From assembly GCA_963721445.1 (NCBI GenBank), contig CAVRIZ010000008.1, forward strand, positions 124,001 to 188,000: a DNA stretch of 64,000 nucleotides, written 5' to 3'. How positions within the stretch are numbered: the first letter of the stretch is position 1; every line of letters starts with the position of its first letter. This DNA is from DAIOEK01 sp963721445. GTDB lineage: Bacteria; Chloroflexota; Anaerolineae; Anaerolineales; Anaerolineaceae. Both the position numbers and the translations under genes were made by a program. Under the pieces are notes generated by a model that ran no database searches, was not told the origin of the DNA, and was given only the letters and a program-made list of their open reading frames with translations. Positions 44,604-53,141 of this stretch are shown piece after piece.

Positions 44604-44635
44604 CCCCTGCTTACAAAAGCAGGGGTATTTTTTTT
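44604..44635 (+). terminator. Terminator of the gcv operon
   Basis: CCCCTGCTT (44604-44612), ACAA loop, AAGCAGGGG (44617-44625), then TATTTTTTTT. Confidence 0.9.
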
Positions 44636-44666
44636 GATTTGTTAAGGATTTCATAAGAATTTCCTA

Positions 44667-44695
44667 TTGCTTACCACTTTTTGAATTGCCATAAT
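44667..44695 (+). promoter_or_regulatory. Possible promoter of the Flp pilin gene
   Basis: TTGCTT (44667-44672), a 17-base spacer, then CATAAT (44690-44695), about 60 bases before the pilin start codon. Confidence 0.4.
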
Positions 44696-44756
44696 CAAAG
44701 TAGGGAAAATCTAAAAGATTGGTTGTTGGAATAATTCAGGACAGGAGGTGAAATTA

Positions 44757-44900
44757 GTGAAAAAGAAAGTCGATAAAGGGCAGGGATTTGTGGAATATGC
44801 CCTCATCATGTTGTTGGTTGCCCTCGCAGTGATTGTAATTCTGGCTTTATTGGGTCCTGCCATTGGAAATGTCTATAGTAATTTTATTCCTCTTATTTAG
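44757..44900 (+). CDS. Flp/Fap-type (type IVb) pilin, 47 aa
   Basis: A short gene starting at GTG 44757, six bases after the strong ribosome site AGGAGGTG. The product is MKKKVDKGQGFVEYALIMLL followed by a hydrophobic helix and a short polar tail ending in NFIPLI. The G-QGFVEYALI segment is the prepilin peptidase site of Flp pilins: cleavage after Gly, Glu at +5, Tyr at +6. It would be processed by a TadV/prepilin peptidase and assembled by a Tad secretion system, neither of which is in this window. The gene is flanked by its own possible promoter and a strong terminator, so it is monocistronic. Confidence 0.88.
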   Translation: MKKKVDKGQGFVEYALIMLLVALAVIVILALLGPAIGNVYSNFIPLI

Positions 44901-44918
44901 TCTTCTTTCTTATAATCC

Positions 44919-44947
44919 AGGCTGTCTAAACGACAGCCTTTTTTATT
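44919..44947 (+). terminator. Terminator of the pilin gene
   Basis: AGGCTGTC (44919-44926), TAAAC loop, GACAGCCT (44932-44939), followed by TTTTTTATTTT. It overlaps the 3' end of the convergent xth gene. Confidence 0.9.
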
Positions 44948-45704
44948 TTAGTATCAATGAAACTGGACAATGATCAGAGCCAAGTATGTCATCATGGATC
45001 TGAACATCAACAACTCTGTCAAAGACATTTGGCGAAATCATATAGTAGTCCAGGCGCCAACCAATATTCCGGCTTCGAGCATTGGTTATATAAGTCCACC
45101 AGGTGTATTGAACTTTCTCGGGGTAAAGCAGTCGAAAAACATCCATCATTCCATGATTGATATACTCATCAACCATCGCTCTCTCTTCGGGAAGGAAACC
45201 GGAAGTCTCCTGATTCTGCTTTGGATTCGCAAGATCGATTTCATTATGCGCGGTATTAAAATCCCCGGTTATGATAACCTGCTCTCCAGCTGCCACCAGC
45301 GCATCGTACAAAACCAACAACTCCCTGTAAAATTCCAGTTTGTAGTCGACCCGGTCTCTACCCCTTTGGCCGTTGGGAAAGTAAATATTGAACAATCGAA
45401 ATCCTTCATGAAGGCTTTGAACAACTCTCCCTTCAATATCAAATTTCGGATTTCCGAGGCCAAATGCCACAAGGTCTGGTTCTTTGCGAAAGAAAGTCGC
45501 AACTCCACTGTAACCAAGCCGCTCAGCAGGATTCCAGTGGATGGTGTATCCAGGTATATTCAATTGTTGTTCGGTAAGTTGATGAGGTTTGGATTTGATC
45601 TCCTGTAAGCACAGAATATCAGGTTGTGCTTGTTCCAACCAGGTTTGAAATCCTTTTCCAGTTATGGCTCGATACCCATTTACATTCCATGTTGTAATCT
45701 TCAT
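44943..45704 (-). CDS. xthA: Exodeoxyribonuclease III / AP endonuclease
   Basis: 253 residues of the EEP nuclease fold. It begins MKITTWNVNGYRAI and has CLQEIKS (metal-binding Glu), NIYFPNGQRG, VIITGDFNTAHNEIDL (catalytic Asp/Asn), RNIGWRLDYYMIS and the terminal GSDHCPVSL (His general base). It cleaves DNA at abasic sites and removes 3' blocking groups. The ribosome site is CGGAGCTGAA. It is monocistronic and convergent with the pilin gene, overlapping its terminator. Confidence 0.95.
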   Translation of the reverse strand: MKITTWNVNGYRAITGKGFQTWLEQAQPDILCLQEIKSKPHQLTEQQLNIPGYTIHWNPAERLGYSGVATFFRKEPDLVAFGLGNPKFDIEGRVVQSLHEGFRLFNIYFPNGQRGRDRVDYKLEFYRELLVLYDALVAAGEQVIITGDFNTAHNEIDLANPKQNQETSGFLPEERAMVDEYINHGMMDVFRLLYPEKVQYTWWTYITNARSRNIGWRLDYYMISPNVFDRVVDVQIHDDILGSDHCPVSLILK

Positions 45705-45768
45705 TTCAGCTCCGGTTGCTTTATATTTAGCCTGTGGTAAACTTAACTAGATTATAAGGAGGAAATCT

Positions 45769-46155
45769 ATGGATGTCAGTCCCACGAAGAAGATTGTATA
45801 TATCGAAGACGATCCAGAGATGATCGACCTGGTGGAACTGATCCTTAACCGGCATGGATTTTCGGTAAAAGGTGCTCACGGTGGAAGACAAGGCATCGAC
45901 ACAGTTCATCAGGTAAATCCAGATTTGATCCTCCTTGATCTCATGATGCCTGATCTTGATGGTTGGGATGTATACCAACAGTTAAAATCGGACGAGGCTA
46001 CAAAGTCCATTCCGGTGATTGTGATCACTGCAAAAGCTCAATCGATCGATAAAGTCCTCGGATTACACATAGCGAAAGTGGATGATTATATATCCAAACC
46101 ATTCCGTCCTCAGGAATTATTAGATAGTGTAGATCGGGTAATTAATAAGCGTTAG
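45769..46155 (+). CDS. Single-domain response regulator (receiver only)
   Basis: 128 residues containing only a CheY-like receiver: acidic pair E13/D14-D15, phospho-acceptor D57 in LILLDLMMPDLDGW, T87 in VIVITAKAQ and K110 in DDYISKPFRP. With no output domain it would act by protein-protein interaction or as a phosphorelay intermediate. The ribosome site is AAGGAGG. No histidine kinase is adjacent; the DegS-like kinase is more than 40 kb away and normally pairs with a DNA-binding regulator. Confidence 0.9.
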   Translation: MDVSPTKKIVYIEDDPEMIDLVELILNRHGFSVKGAHGGRQGIDTVHQVNPDLILLDLMMPDLDGWDVYQQLKSDEATKSIPVIVITAKAQSIDKVLGLHIAKVDDYISKPFRPQELLDSVDRVINKR

Positions 46156-46186
46156 TATTCAATTATTATTTTCAATGTTACAATTT

Positions 46187-46216
46187 TTCGGACGGCCTTC
46201 AAGTCGTCCGAATTCT
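46187..46216 (+). terminator. Hairpin between response regulator and DUF192 genes
   Basis: TTCGGACG (46187-46194) pairs with CGTCCGAA (46205-46212), 10-base loop, followed by TTCTT. It ends directly at the DUF192 ATG (46218), which has no other visible ribosome site, so it may also influence initiation of that gene. Confidence 0.6.
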
Positions 46217-46217
46217 T

Positions 46218-46589
46218 ATGAAAAATAAGTATCACCTCATTAACCAATCCAAACCCGGCAATCCTGATATCACAATCAGAATCTGCGATAACTTCACCTC
46301 CCGCCTAAGAGGATATATGTTTGAACGAAATATCCGGGAGCAGGAAGGAATTCTTCTCAGTTATGATGAAGAGTCGCGGCTCGATTCATCGATCCATATG
46401 TTCTTTATGAACTTTGACCTGGCAGTGATCTGGTTGAATCAGGATTTTCAAGTTGTGGATAAAACTCTGGCCAGAAGATGGCGGCCATATTACGCACCTG
46501 TCATACCGGCTGCCCATGTTTTAGAAACACATCCAAACCACTTGAATGACTTTTCCATCGGTGACCAACTTATGGTAAATCATGCGTAA
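46218..46589 (+). CDS. DUF192 (UPF0127) family protein
   Basis: 123 residues. The family core is seen in SRLRGYMFERNIREQEGILLSYD, RLDSSIHMFFMNFDLAVIWLNQDFQVVD and APVIPAAHVLE. Many members are exported, but here no signal peptide is visible. The function is unknown. Its 3' end overlaps the LysM-M23 peptidase gene by eight bases, so the two are translated together. The start codon directly follows a hairpin with no Shine-Dalgarno sequence. Confidence 0.85.
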   Translation: MKNKYHLINQSKPGNPDITIRICDNFTSRLRGYMFERNIREQEGILLSYDEESRLDSSIHMFFMNFDLAVIWLNQDFQVVDKTLARRWRPYYAPVIPAAHVLETHPNHLNDFSIGDQLMVNHA

Positions 46590-47991
46590 ACTTATTTCGA
46601 TCTTCATTATTCTGGTTTTCTGGTTAGCTCCAACCCAAACGAGTGTATCGGGACAGGATGCACAACCTCAAGGTCCTATCTATATAGTTCAGCCTGGCGA
46701 TAATCTGACCCTGATCGCGTCCAGATTCGGGCTATCTGCGAATGAACTCATTGCGGCAAATTCAATTGTGGATGCGAATGCATTGAAAATTGGTGATGAG
46801 CTGGTCATCCCCGGACTTGAAGGGGTCAATGGGTATTTGATAACGGAGACAGTTGGATTTGGTAGTTCCTTGAAACAATTGGGCATTCAAAATCAGATTA
46901 CCCAAACAACTCTGATCAAACTCAACCATATTACATCGCCAGCAGAATTGTACGCGGGAGTAAACCTGGTTGTTCCTCAGGCAGAAGAAGGCAAAAAGCT
47001 AGTCGATCGATACCTTCTCCAGGGAGGTCAATCTTTATTGGAATTTGCCATGCTTGGCGGGACCTCACCCTGGGTTCTAATATCTCAGAATGAGTTAGCT
47101 GGAGCCTGGGATGTCCTCCCGGGTGAATCGTACTACCTACCAATCGGTCTTGAGGATGCTTCATCCAGATTGACCACATCTCCCTTTGATTCTGTGGAAA
47201 TTAGTCCATTGCCTCTTGTTCAGGGCAAAACGGCTGTCATCCAGGTTAAGACTAATCAATCTTTTGAATTCGGCGGAAGTCTAACCGGTCATGATCTCCA
47301 TTTCTTCCATGAATCAGATCAAGGATTCGTTAGTTTTCAGGGTATCCATGCTCTGCAGGAGCCGGGAATTTACCCCCTCTTACTTACTGCTAAACTACCC
47401 GATGGCACTCAAGCTCATGCAGAACAAATGGTCATTGTGCAGGATGGGTTTTACGCTAAAGATCCGGTTCTGACCGTTGATGAAAGCTTCGTAGACCCCG
47501 CGATCACCGAGCCTGAATTGGCATGGCTGCAACAAATTACATCTCAATTTTCTAATGACAAGCAATGGACAGGAATCTGGCAAAGCCCTTCCCCATATAG
47601 CTATCAGGAGTGCCTGAATTCAAAATTCGGCAACCGAAGATCCTATAATGGCGGTCCTTTCACCAATATTCATACTGGTGTTGATTTCTGCGGTGGGGAT
47701 GGTGTCAAGATCTATGCTCCGGCTGATGGTACGGTTGTTTTCGCGGGAGAAAAAACTGTCCGCGGAAACGCCACGATCATCGATCACGGTTGGGGGATCT
47801 TTTCTGGCTACTGGCACCAAAACCAGATCCTGGTAAAAGAGGGCGATAAAGTGAAACAAGGGGATGTGATCGGGCTGGTCGGGGGAACAGGGCGGGTTAC
47901 TGGCGCTCATTTACATTTTGAAATCTGGGCAGGCGGAGTTCAGGTCCAGCCATTGGATTGGCTGCAGAACATATATCCCCCACAGGAATAA
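46582..47991 (+). CDS. Exported LysM-M23 peptidase
   Basis: 469 residues. A signal peptide spans about residues 1-24 (LISIFIILVFWLAPTQTSVSG). A LysM domain follows from about 33 to 77 (YIVQPGDNLTLIASRFGLSANELIAANSIVDANALKIGDELVIPG), then two weaker LysM-like segments to about 175. The C-terminal M23 metalloprotease domain has NIHTGVDFCGG (HxxxD), VRGNATIIDHGWGIFSGYWHQ and GAHLHFEIW (HxH), so zinc binding is intact. It should hydrolyse peptide crosslinks in the cell wall or envelope polymer. It is coupled to the DUF192 gene. Confidence 0.9.
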   Translation: MRKLISIFIILVFWLAPTQTSVSGQDAQPQGPIYIVQPGDNLTLIASRFGLSANELIAANSIVDANALKIGDELVIPGLEGVNGYLITETVGFGSSLKQLGIQNQITQTTLIKLNHITSPAELYAGVNLVVPQAEEGKKLVDRYLLQGGQSLLEFAMLGGTSPWVLISQNELAGAWDVLPGESYYLPIGLEDASSRLTTSPFDSVEISPLPLVQGKTAVIQVKTNQSFEFGGSLTGHDLHFFHESDQGFVSFQGIHALQEPGIYPLLLTAKLPDGTQAHAEQMVIVQDGFYAKDPVLTVDESFVDPAITEPELAWLQQITSQFSNDKQWTGIWQSPSPYSYQECLNSKFGNRRSYNGGPFTNIHTGVDFCGGDGVKIYAPADGTVVFAGEKTVRGNATIIDHGWGIFSGYWHQNQILVKEGDKVKQGDVIGLVGGTGRVTGAHLHFEIWAGGVQVQPLDWLQNIYPPQE

Positions 47992-47996
47992 CCTTC

Positions 47997-48881
47997 CTAT
48001 AATATTTTCCCAATTGCTTTCAGTAACACCAATACCCCGGCAAGCGTATCCAGACCGGATGTATTACCCCAAGCAAGCAGAGTAGATTCAATCCTGGTTA
48101 AGGAAGGATTTCCAGAAAGTAGCTCGTCCAGTCCGGCGATGATTCGCTCGTCTCCCTGACCTCTAAAGGCAAATTCCAATATATTCGCTGACACGAGGGT
48201 TGTTTTTTCAAATGCGGCGGGTAATAGGTGCTTCTGAAGCAGGTCAATTCCCGGGATCGCTGAAGACATAATACCGTATCGTACCATTCCCAATACTAAA
48301 CCACACAAAAAATCATCTCCGGCTGGCGTCAATCCTCGCCCATACCCAATCACTCGAAGTAATTGTGCCATCTGTTGTTCCACCGGAGCAAATCCAAGAT
48401 CACGTATGATCGGGTGGAACCGGTCAATCAATGGTCTATCCGCAGAATCCATGAGATCAGGATCACCCAACAATAACGGGAGACGATTTAATAGACTTTC
48501 TTCTTTCTTTAAGGACAAGGACATCAATCGAATAGTACGAATAAACATCGGATCGATGTTTCTAATATCTCTCGCATCCCACGATACCGGTTTCCAAATT
48601 TTGGCAGTCTGTAATTCCACTTCGATTTCCCGTGAAATCTTGATCCGGTCAGATGTGATTTCTGACTTCGCGTTATCACCAACCATTATCGGAACGGCCT
48701 GATTAAGAATTATGGATAACGGTCCGCGAAATCTTTCCTGAGATAGAAAAATGACCCGTTTTGAGGGATGCCTAAAGAATATTCCTTTGGATGTATCACC
48801 CAGGATCTGTAATTCACCGGGATTCTGCTGAAGTTCCGTTACACCTTCGCCAATCCACTCAGCCTGCAAAGTTCGTATCAT
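47997..48881 (-). CDS. DUF2877 family protein
   Basis: 294 residues. The diagnostic stretch is RVIGYGRGLTPAGDDFLCGLVLGMVRYG, with LVSANILEFAFRGQGDERI and a final GNTSGLDTLAGVLVLLKAI. DUF2877 includes AllH (YlbF), a component of the bacterial oxamate carbamoyltransferase of purine/allantoin breakdown, but no AllF/AllG partner is here. It is divergent from the molybdenum hydroxylase operon, which is also compatible with purine degradation. No ribosome site is visible. Assignment of the family is good; assignment of a reaction is not. Confidence 0.75.
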   Translation of the reverse strand: MIRTLQAEWIGEGVTELQQNPGELQILGDTSKGIFFRHPSKRVIFLSQERFRGPLSIILNQAVPIMVGDNAKSEITSDRIKISREIEVELQTAKIWKPVSWDARDIRNIDPMFIRTIRLMSLSLKKEESLLNRLPLLLGDPDLMDSADRPLIDRFHPIIRDLGFAPVEQQMAQLLRVIGYGRGLTPAGDDFLCGLVLGMVRYGIMSSAIPGIDLLQKHLLPAAFEKTTLVSANILEFAFRGQGDERIIAGLDELLSGNPSLTRIESTLLAWGNTSGLDTLAGVLVLLKAIGKIL

Positions 48882-49207
48882 AGATAGATTAAATCACACA
48901 TTTGTCGTTTGAGTTCACTATTTCAGGATGTGACAAAAGTCAGGGTTTGTCTGACATCTTTATACTTGACCTTTGATGTTGTAATCCGCATAATATATTT
49001 ACTTTGTTAGCGCTCTTATCATTAATAAGGAATTTCACCCAAAGATAGGCAGGTGTGCATTTTACCGTGCCGATTTCCTGTTTAACGATCCGAAGGGCTT
49101 TGCTTCACAAAGGATGTAACTGGGTCTTTTGATCCAGATCGATTAACGAATAGAATCAACATCTTAAGCAATACCAAATCTTAATGAAAGAGAGGATGTG
49201 AACATCT
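48882..49207. other. 326-base divergent regulatory region before the Mo-hydroxylase operon
   Basis: No coding frame is supported. It contains an inverted repeat GTCAG-N7-CTGAC (48939-48955) shortly upstream of the promoter at 48966-48994, which could bind a dimeric regulator, and a leader of about 200 bases without a recognised riboswitch. Confidence 0.45.
48966..48994 (+). promoter_or_regulatory. Promoter of the molybdenum hydroxylase operon
   Basis: TTGACC (48966-48971), a 17-base spacer, then CATAAT (48989-48994). Confidence 0.5.
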
Positions 49208-50098
49208 ATGATTTCAGCGCATCCAGGGTTACCTGAATTTGATTATGTCAGGCCAGCCACTCTCACTGAAGCCAGCCAATTCCTGGCGAGCCATGATGGC
49301 GAGGCGAGACCATTTTCCGGAGGAACAGACAGTTTCGTCCGAATGCGGGATGGTTTCTTCACCCCGAAATATCTGGTAGATATCAAGGCATTGGAAGGTA
49401 CCTCGATCCTGAGCTTTGACCCGCAAAAGGGAATTACCATCGGTGCAGCTGTCCCGATGAATCGAGTAGCTGCCCTACCTGAGGCGAATAAATACTATCC
49501 GATCCTGGTCGAAGCCGTCAAATCTGTAGCGAGCTATCAGCTACGCAACCGAGCGACGATTGTCGGTAATATCTGCAATGCCTCTCCAGCAGGTGATACC
49601 ATCGGTGCAACGCTGGTCTATAACGGTATCTTAAATGTCCATGGATTGGACGGTAGAAAATCTATCCCAGTCCGGGAATTCTTTACTGGTCCTGGTAAAA
49701 ATGTTCTCAAACCGGGTGATATCGTTCTTTCAATTACCCTTCCTATTCCACCAACTGGTCATGCAGGAAAATATTTAAAGTTAGGTCGGAACCGATTGAG
49801 TGACCTTGCCATCGTAGGCGTAACCGTTCTGGGCACAAAAGACTCAGCCACAAAATCCGGTTATCGCTTCTCGATCGCAGTTGCTTCGGTTGCACCGACA
49901 CCAGCCATCCTCACAAAGGCGGAAGAAGTTTTGGCGGAGAAAAAGCTAACACCTGAAACGATCATTGAAGCTGCCCAGGCTGCTATGGATAGTGTCAAAC
50001 CCATAGATGATGTCCGAGGGAGTGCGACGTACCGACGGTATATGGTCCGAAACCTGGTCAGACGGGCGCTCGATGAGACTGCTCAGCAACTGGGTTAA
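49208..50098 (+). CDS. Xanthine dehydrogenase family, FAD-binding subunit
   Basis: 296 residues. The CO-dehydrogenase/XDH medium-subunit flavin site is seen in ARPFSGGTDSFVRMRDG, TIGAAVPMNRVA, QLRNRATIVGNICNASPAGDT and KYLKLGRNRLSDLAIVGV. It passes electrons from the iron-sulphur subunit to an acceptor. First gene of a three-gene FAD/2Fe-2S/Mo operon; all three subunits are complete, with short gaps of about 33 bases. The acceptor and the heterocyclic substrate are unknown. Confidence 0.92.
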   Translation: MISAHPGLPEFDYVRPATLTEASQFLASHDGEARPFSGGTDSFVRMRDGFFTPKYLVDIKALEGTSILSFDPQKGITIGAAVPMNRVAALPEANKYYPILVEAVKSVASYQLRNRATIVGNICNASPAGDTIGATLVYNGILNVHGLDGRKSIPVREFFTGPGKNVLKPGDIVLSITLPIPPTGHAGKYLKLGRNRLSDLAIVGVTVLGTKDSATKSGYRFSIAVASVAPTPAILTKAEEVLAEKKLTPETIIEAAQAAMDSVKPIDDVRGSATYRRYMVRNLVRRALDETAQQLG

Positions 50099-50131
50099 TC
50101 AGACCGAACTCTATAAGAATCGGAGGATAAT

Positions 50132-50599
50132 ATGGGTTTTCATCAAATTACATGCACTGTCAATGGATCGTTGGAGACGGTTACCGTTCCTTCCAATATG
50201 ACTCTGCTGACAATGTTACGAGAAAAACTGGCATTAACTGGAACAAAAAATGGTTGTACCGCGGGCGAATGTGGCGCCTGCACCGTTTTATTAAATGGTG
50301 AACCACTAAATAGCTGCATGATGCTTGCTGTTGAAGCCGACGGTCAGGATATCGTTACCGTGGAAGGTCTTGCCAGGGATGGCCAACTGGATGTAGTTCA
50401 ACAGACCATTATTGAAAAAGGCGGAGTGCAATGTGGTTTCTGCACACCCGGTATGCTCATTTCTGCCCGTGCGTTACTCAACCGCAATCCCCACCCTAGT
50501 GAACAGGAAGTAGTTGAAGCACTGGTTGGTAATTTGTGCCGCTGCACTGGGTATTCTCGAATTATTGAATCCGTTCAAGCAGCTGCTGAGCGGTCATAA
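50132..50599 (+). CDS. Xanthine dehydrogenase family, [2Fe-2S] subunit
   Basis: 155 residues with both clusters. The plant-ferredoxin-type ligands are in NGCTAGECGACTVLLNG...NSC (about residues 43-65). The second cluster is CGFCTPGM and CRCTGYSRI in the helical C-terminal domain. It relays electrons between the molybdenum and FAD subunits. The ribosome site is GGAGGATAAT. Confidence 0.95.
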   Translation: MGFHQITCTVNGSLETVTVPSNMTLLTMLREKLALTGTKNGCTAGECGACTVLLNGEPLNSCMMLAVEADGQDIVTVEGLARDGQLDVVQQTIIEKGGVQCGFCTPGMLISARALLNRNPHPSEQEVVEALVGNLCRCTGYSRIIESVQAAAERS

Positions 50600-50632
50600 T
50601 GCCAAATCCGACCAAAGAATAGGAGACTGCAT

Positions 50633-52990
50633 ATGGCTCAAGCTGAAACTAAACTCAGTACATTAAATCCGGTCGGTAAGAGTGTTCGCCGATTAGATGT
50701 TTTGGAAAAAGTTACTGGTAGCGCTCATTACACAGACGATATCCCGTTTGGGAATGGTCTGCTTTTTGGACGGGTGAAACGAAGCCCGGTGCCTCACGGA
50801 ATCATCAAAAAGATTGATATATCCAAGGCAAAAGCCTTACCCGGCGTTAAAGTCGTGGTTACAGGGGAAGATTTCCCGAATCTGGTAGGTCTTTACCTAA
50901 AAGATAAATTGATCTTCGCCCGAGACCGGGTACGTTTTGTTGGTGAAGCCATCGCCGCGGTTGCTGCAGTTTCGGAAGAGATCGCGGAAAAAGCGGTCGA
51001 TCTGATCGAAGTGGAAATCGAACCTCTGCCAGCCGTATTCGATGCAGAATTCGGTGCCTCGAAAGATGCGCCGCTGCTTCACCCTGACCTGGGGAATTAT
51101 GAATGTCCTAACTTCATTTTCCCGATTCCTGGAACCAACATTTCCAACCATTTCAAGATCCGTAAAGGTGATACCGAATCTGCCTTTACAAAATGCACAA
51201 CAATCGTGGAAAAGAAATTCCGCATTCCCCATGTTCAGCACGTGCCGATCGAACCTCATATTGCAATCGCCCAGGTTGAACCAGATGGCGATGTTACGGT
51301 TTGGGCATCATCACAGTCACCATTCTCTCAACGCAGCTCGTTCGCCAAAGCATTGGGTGTATCTGAAAGCAAAATCCGGGTAATAGCCGGGTATGTAGGT
51401 GGCGGGTTTGGCTGCAAAGCGGGCGTGACGATGGAAAATGTCGCGGTAGCGCTTGCTTCCAAAGCTGGAGGTCGTCCCGTCAAAGTGCGCCTTACCCGAG
51501 AAGAAGAATTCTTCACAAACTTTGTCCGACAAGGCTTGATCATCAAGCTCAAAATCGGATGTGACGCTCAGGGTAATGTGCTAGCCATGGAAAACACCCA
51601 ATACTGGGACGGCGGCGCTTCGACCGAATACGGCGTAAATATCACCAGGGCGGGTGGATATAACTCCTCTGGTCCTTTCGATATTCCCAACGTAAAAACT
51701 GATGCGATGTGCGTTTATACCAACCATCCAATCGGTGGCGCCTATCGTGGTTTCGGTATGTCCGAATTACATGCCGGGATTATCCAGACCATGGATATGT
51801 TGGCTGAAAAGATCGGCATGGATAAGGTGGAATTCCTGAAGCGAAATGCGATCCAGGGTGGTGATTTGAATGTCACTGGAATGAAGATGCACCCGGTTGG
51901 ATTACAGGAATGCATCGATCGGGTCGCCAAGGAACTCCATTGGGGCGAAAAACCTGCAGCCAGCTCACCGACAAAGAAACGCGGCAAAGGGATCGGCATC
52001 GTCTGGAAAGCTCCTTCCATGCCCCCAAATGCCGGCTCCTCCGCCGAAGTTCGCTTGAACGAGGACGGTTCGGTTACAGTTTCTGTGGGTGGGCAGGAAA
52101 TTGGTCAGGGTACGTTTACAGCCATGGCACAGATCGCCGCGGAAGCGCTCGGTGTGGCGTATGAAATGGTCAAAATCGAAGGTCCGGTGGATACACGCTA
52201 CAGCCCTTACGAATGGCAAACCGTTGCCAGTCGATTGACCTGGAGCATGGGTAATGCCGTCCGACGGGCCGCAGAAGATGCCCGTAAGAATGTACTCGAG
52301 ATGGTTGGCGAAGCATGGAATGAGAATCCCGCTGATCTCGAGATCAAAGGCGGCGTTGTCATCTCACTCAAATCGGAAAACACCGTACCTTTGAAGAACA
52401 TCGTAGTCTATGGCATCCCGCGGAAAGATGATAAAGGTTGGATCGGTGGACCCGTCCTCGGACGAGGCAGTTTCATGCCCACCTATGTCACCGGACTGGA
52501 CAAAGAATCCGGTCAGGGTGAACGGGCAGTCGTCCATTACACCACTGGCTGCCAGGGAATTGACCTGGAGATTGATACCGAAACTGGCAAGATCGAGATC
52601 CTGAAAGCAGTTTCCGTCTTTGATGTGGGTAAAGCCATCAATCCCGATTTGGTTAAAGCGCAGATCGAAGGTGGTTTCATTCAGGGTATGAGTTCGGCCA
52701 TCTTTGAAGAAATGAAATTGGTCAACGGCGTGATGAAGAATCCGAGCTTTGTGGATTATCGCATCGCAACCACTGCCGACCTACCCAAAGAGAATATTGC
52801 GCTCTTCGTTGAAACTGCACAGGATGATGGTCCCTGGGGAGCCCGTGGAATTGGGGAACATCCGATGACGCCAACTATAGGTGTCCTGGCAAACGCCATT
52901 TATGACGCAGTAGGAGTCAGGGTGATAAATCCGCCACTCAGCGCAGAAAAGATCTATCTGGCGATGTTGGAAGCAGGAAAAATTCAATAG
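50633..52990 (+). CDS. Xanthine dehydrogenase family, molybdopterin-binding subunit
   Basis: 785 residues. Conserved elements: GSAHYTDDIPF, VHYQ-equivalent HVPIEPH, GYVGGGFGCKAG, GGAYRGFGMSELHAG, VSVGGQEIGQGTFTAMAQIAAEALG, and the catalytic glutamate in GARGIGEHPMTPTIGVLANAIYDA (about residue 746). The active-site loop AYRGFGM lacks the cysteine-containing AYRCSFR of form I CO dehydrogenases, so this is a hydroxylase of aromatic N-heterocycles, purines or aldehydes. It ends the operon, followed by a hairpin. Confidence 0.92.
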   Translation: MAQAETKLSTLNPVGKSVRRLDVLEKVTGSAHYTDDIPFGNGLLFGRVKRSPVPHGIIKKIDISKAKALPGVKVVVTGEDFPNLVGLYLKDKLIFARDRVRFVGEAIAAVAAVSEEIAEKAVDLIEVEIEPLPAVFDAEFGASKDAPLLHPDLGNYECPNFIFPIPGTNISNHFKIRKGDTESAFTKCTTIVEKKFRIPHVQHVPIEPHIAIAQVEPDGDVTVWASSQSPFSQRSSFAKALGVSESKIRVIAGYVGGGFGCKAGVTMENVAVALASKAGGRPVKVRLTREEEFFTNFVRQGLIIKLKIGCDAQGNVLAMENTQYWDGGASTEYGVNITRAGGYNSSGPFDIPNVKTDAMCVYTNHPIGGAYRGFGMSELHAGIIQTMDMLAEKIGMDKVEFLKRNAIQGGDLNVTGMKMHPVGLQECIDRVAKELHWGEKPAASSPTKKRGKGIGIVWKAPSMPPNAGSSAEVRLNEDGSVTVSVGGQEIGQGTFTAMAQIAAEALGVAYEMVKIEGPVDTRYSPYEWQTVASRLTWSMGNAVRRAAEDARKNVLEMVGEAWNENPADLEIKGGVVISLKSENTVPLKNIVVYGIPRKDDKGWIGGPVLGRGSFMPTYVTGLDKESGQGERAVVHYTTGCQGIDLEIDTETGKIEILKAVSVFDVGKAINPDLVKAQIEGGFIQGMSSAIFEEMKLVNGVMKNPSFVDYRIATTADLPKENIALFVETAQDDGPWGARGIGEHPMTPTIGVLANAIYDAVGVRVINPPLSAEKIYLAMLEAGKIQ

Positions 52991-52997
52991 GAACAAT

Positions 52998-53029
52998 ATC
53001 AGTGTACCGGCTCTCACCGGTACACTGAT
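52998..53029 (+). terminator. Hairpin after the molybdenum hydroxylase operon
   Basis: A perfect 13-base stem ATCAGTGTACCGG (52998-53010) with CCGGTACACTGAT (53017-53029) and a 6-base loop. The T-run is weak. Confidence 0.65.
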
Positions 53030-53079
53030 TGTATGATGCATCTTATGACAATCACAGAGAGCTATCTGAAAAGTATCAC

Positions 53080-53108
53080 TTGTTATGTCTGACAACCAAA
53101 GTTAGACT
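53080..53108 (+). promoter_or_regulatory. Possible promoter of the decarboxylase operon
   Basis: TTGTTA (53080-53085), a 17-base spacer, then TAGACT (53103-53108), about 27 bases upstream of the predicted ribosome site region of mmdA. Confidence 0.4.
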
Positions 53109-53141
53109 ATAAAAATACCCGTTATTATGGAGGTTCATTAT

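Noticed and set aside
44970..45608. A 212-codon plus-strand frame opposite xthA
   Set aside because: The minus-strand exonuclease III is unambiguous with catalytic motifs; the opposite frame has no recognisable domain or ribosome site.
49208..52990. Operon as aerobic CO dehydrogenase (coxMSL)
   Set aside because: The large subunit has AYRGFGM instead of the AYRCSFR active-site loop of form I CO dehydrogenase.
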